A stretch of 14,414 bases of DNA from JAWLEV01 sp046538105 (lineage in GTDB: Bacteria > Chloroflexota > Anaerolineae > UBA1429): assembly GCA_046538105.1 (NCBI GenBank), contig JBKHJO010000056.1, positions 1 through 14,414 of the forward strand. The letters run 5' to 3'. Made by a program: the position numbers and the translations under genes. Of this stretch, positions 13,725 through 14,414 are shown piece after piece. Below the pieces are notes generated by a model. It made no database searches, was not told where the DNA came from, and saw only the letters and a list, made by a program, of their open reading frames with translations. How positions within the stretch are numbered: the first letter of the stretch is position 1; each line of letters begins with the position of its first letter.

Positions 13725-14414
13725 ATGACCAGTCTAACGGTGAGTATGCCCGCCTACAACGAGGCGGACAATATTGCCGAGATGATCGACAGGGTGCGCG
13801 ACAACGTGGGACCCATGGTGGACGACCTGGAGATCGTCATCGTCGACGATGGTAGCGCCGATGACACCGGCGATATCGTGGAGGAGATCGGCGCCTGGGA
13901 CCCCCGTGTGCGCCTGATTCGCCACCCGGCGAACCAGGGGTACGGCGCCGCCGTATATCACGCCATCTGGGCAGCGGAGAAAGAGTTGATATTTCTCACC
14001 GATTCCGACCTGCAGTTCGATCTACAGGAACTGGAGCGCTTTTTCCCCCGCATCGACGGCGCCGACCTCGTCGTCGGCTATCGCTACGACCGGAGCGACC
14101 CTTGGTATCGTACCCTGTTTGGCAGCGGCTGGAGTTGGCTGGTGAATCTACTCTTTGGCTATACGGCACGCGACGTGGATTGCGCCTTCAAGCTGTTCAA
14201 ACGCCAGGTCATCGAGACCATCGACGTGGACTCGCGGGGGGCCACCTTCAGTGCCGAGTTTCTGGTACGCGCCAAGCGGGCCGGGTTCGAGATCGTGGAG
14301 GAGCCGGTGAGCCACTATCCCCGCCAGGCCGGCAGCCAGACCGGGGCCCGTCCCGACGTCATCCTGCGGGCCTTTGGCGAGCTGTTCAAATTGCGCTGGA
14401 AGATGCTGAGGGGA
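13725..14414 (+). CDS. Family 2 glycosyltransferase, polyprenyl-phosphate sugar synthase-like (3' end outside window)
   Basis: ATG 13725 has GGAGG nine bases upstream (13711-13715), whereas the ATG at 13716 abuts it. The frame is still open at the window edge after 230 codons. The GT-A fold is clear: MPAYNEADNI (8-17), VDDGSADDT (40-48), HPANQGYGAAV (67-77), the metal-binding DSD at 93-95 in a DSDLQFD segment, and DVDCAFKLFKR (150-160), typical of dolichyl/polyprenyl-phosphate mannose or glucose synthases. Such enzymes load a sugar from a nucleotide donor onto a lipid phosphate at the cytoplasmic membrane for cell-surface glycan or glycoprotein assembly. Whether membrane helices follow cannot be seen. 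It is 22 bases after the TyrA-like gene and likely in the same transcript. Confidence 0.9.
   Translation, partial: MTSLTVSMPAYNEADNIAEMIDRVRDNVGPMVDDLEIVIVDDGSADDTGDIVEEIGAWDPRVRLIRHPANQGYGAAVYHAIWAAEKELIFLTDSDLQFDLQELERFFPRIDGADLVVGYRYDRSDPWYRTLFGSGWSWLVNLLFGYTARDVDCAFKLFKRQVIETIDVDSRGATFSAEFLVRAKRAGFEIVEEPVSHYPRQAGSQTGARPDVILRAFGELFKLRWKMLRG

Overview
The window is GC-rich bacterial DNA with dense genes, strong Shine-Dalgarno sites and several GTG starts. It carries no phage, insertion sequence, rRNA, tRNA or CRISPR. The gene mix suggests an anaerobic environmental bacterium, perhaps Chloroflexota (Anaerolineae-like): a CapA remnant, a UroD-like protein, a ZIP transporter, a SagB-type dehydrogenase, and an archaeal-looking NifS/IscU pair. 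That placement is inference from gene content and a hairpin-type intergenic repeat; no marker gene proves it.

Layout. (1) 1-2419, plus strand: the end of a sialidase-like gene, an enolase-superfamily enzyme and a D-2-hydroxyacid dehydrogenase. They look like a sugar or sugar-acid catabolic operon and are followed by a hairpin. The 220 bases after the hairpin hold nothing I can support. (2) 2640-5903, minus strand: a CoA-disulfide-reductase-like flavoprotein with the single redox cysteine, a 366-base gap holding a palindromic repeat and a decayed capA 5' end, then a ComM/YifB AAA+ ATPase. (3) 6079-8039, plus strand: a UroD-family protein and a ZIP metal transporter, divergent from comM. (4) 8116-11320, minus strand: a tight five-gene sulfur/Fe-S operon, in transcription order NifS/IscS-like, IscU-like scaffold fused to a DUF59/MIP18-like domain, TusA, DsrE-like, SagB-type flavin dehydrogenase. 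(5) 11476-14414, plus strand: site-2 protease, HD-domain protein, TyrA-like dehydrogenase and a family 2 glycosyltransferase cut by the window end.

The most interesting part is region 4. The NifS-like protein keeps the sulfur-carrying cysteine and the PLP-binding aspartate but has leucine where cysteine desulfurases have the PLP-binding lysine, and aspartate where they have the PLP-stacking histidine. It should not work as an ordinary cysteine desulfurase. It sits with a scaffold protein and two persulfide carriers (TusA, DsrE). This suggests an Fe-S or sulfur-transfer module whose sulfur may arrive by a persulfide relay instead of from cysteine. That idea is inference; the substitutions and the gene order are directly visible.
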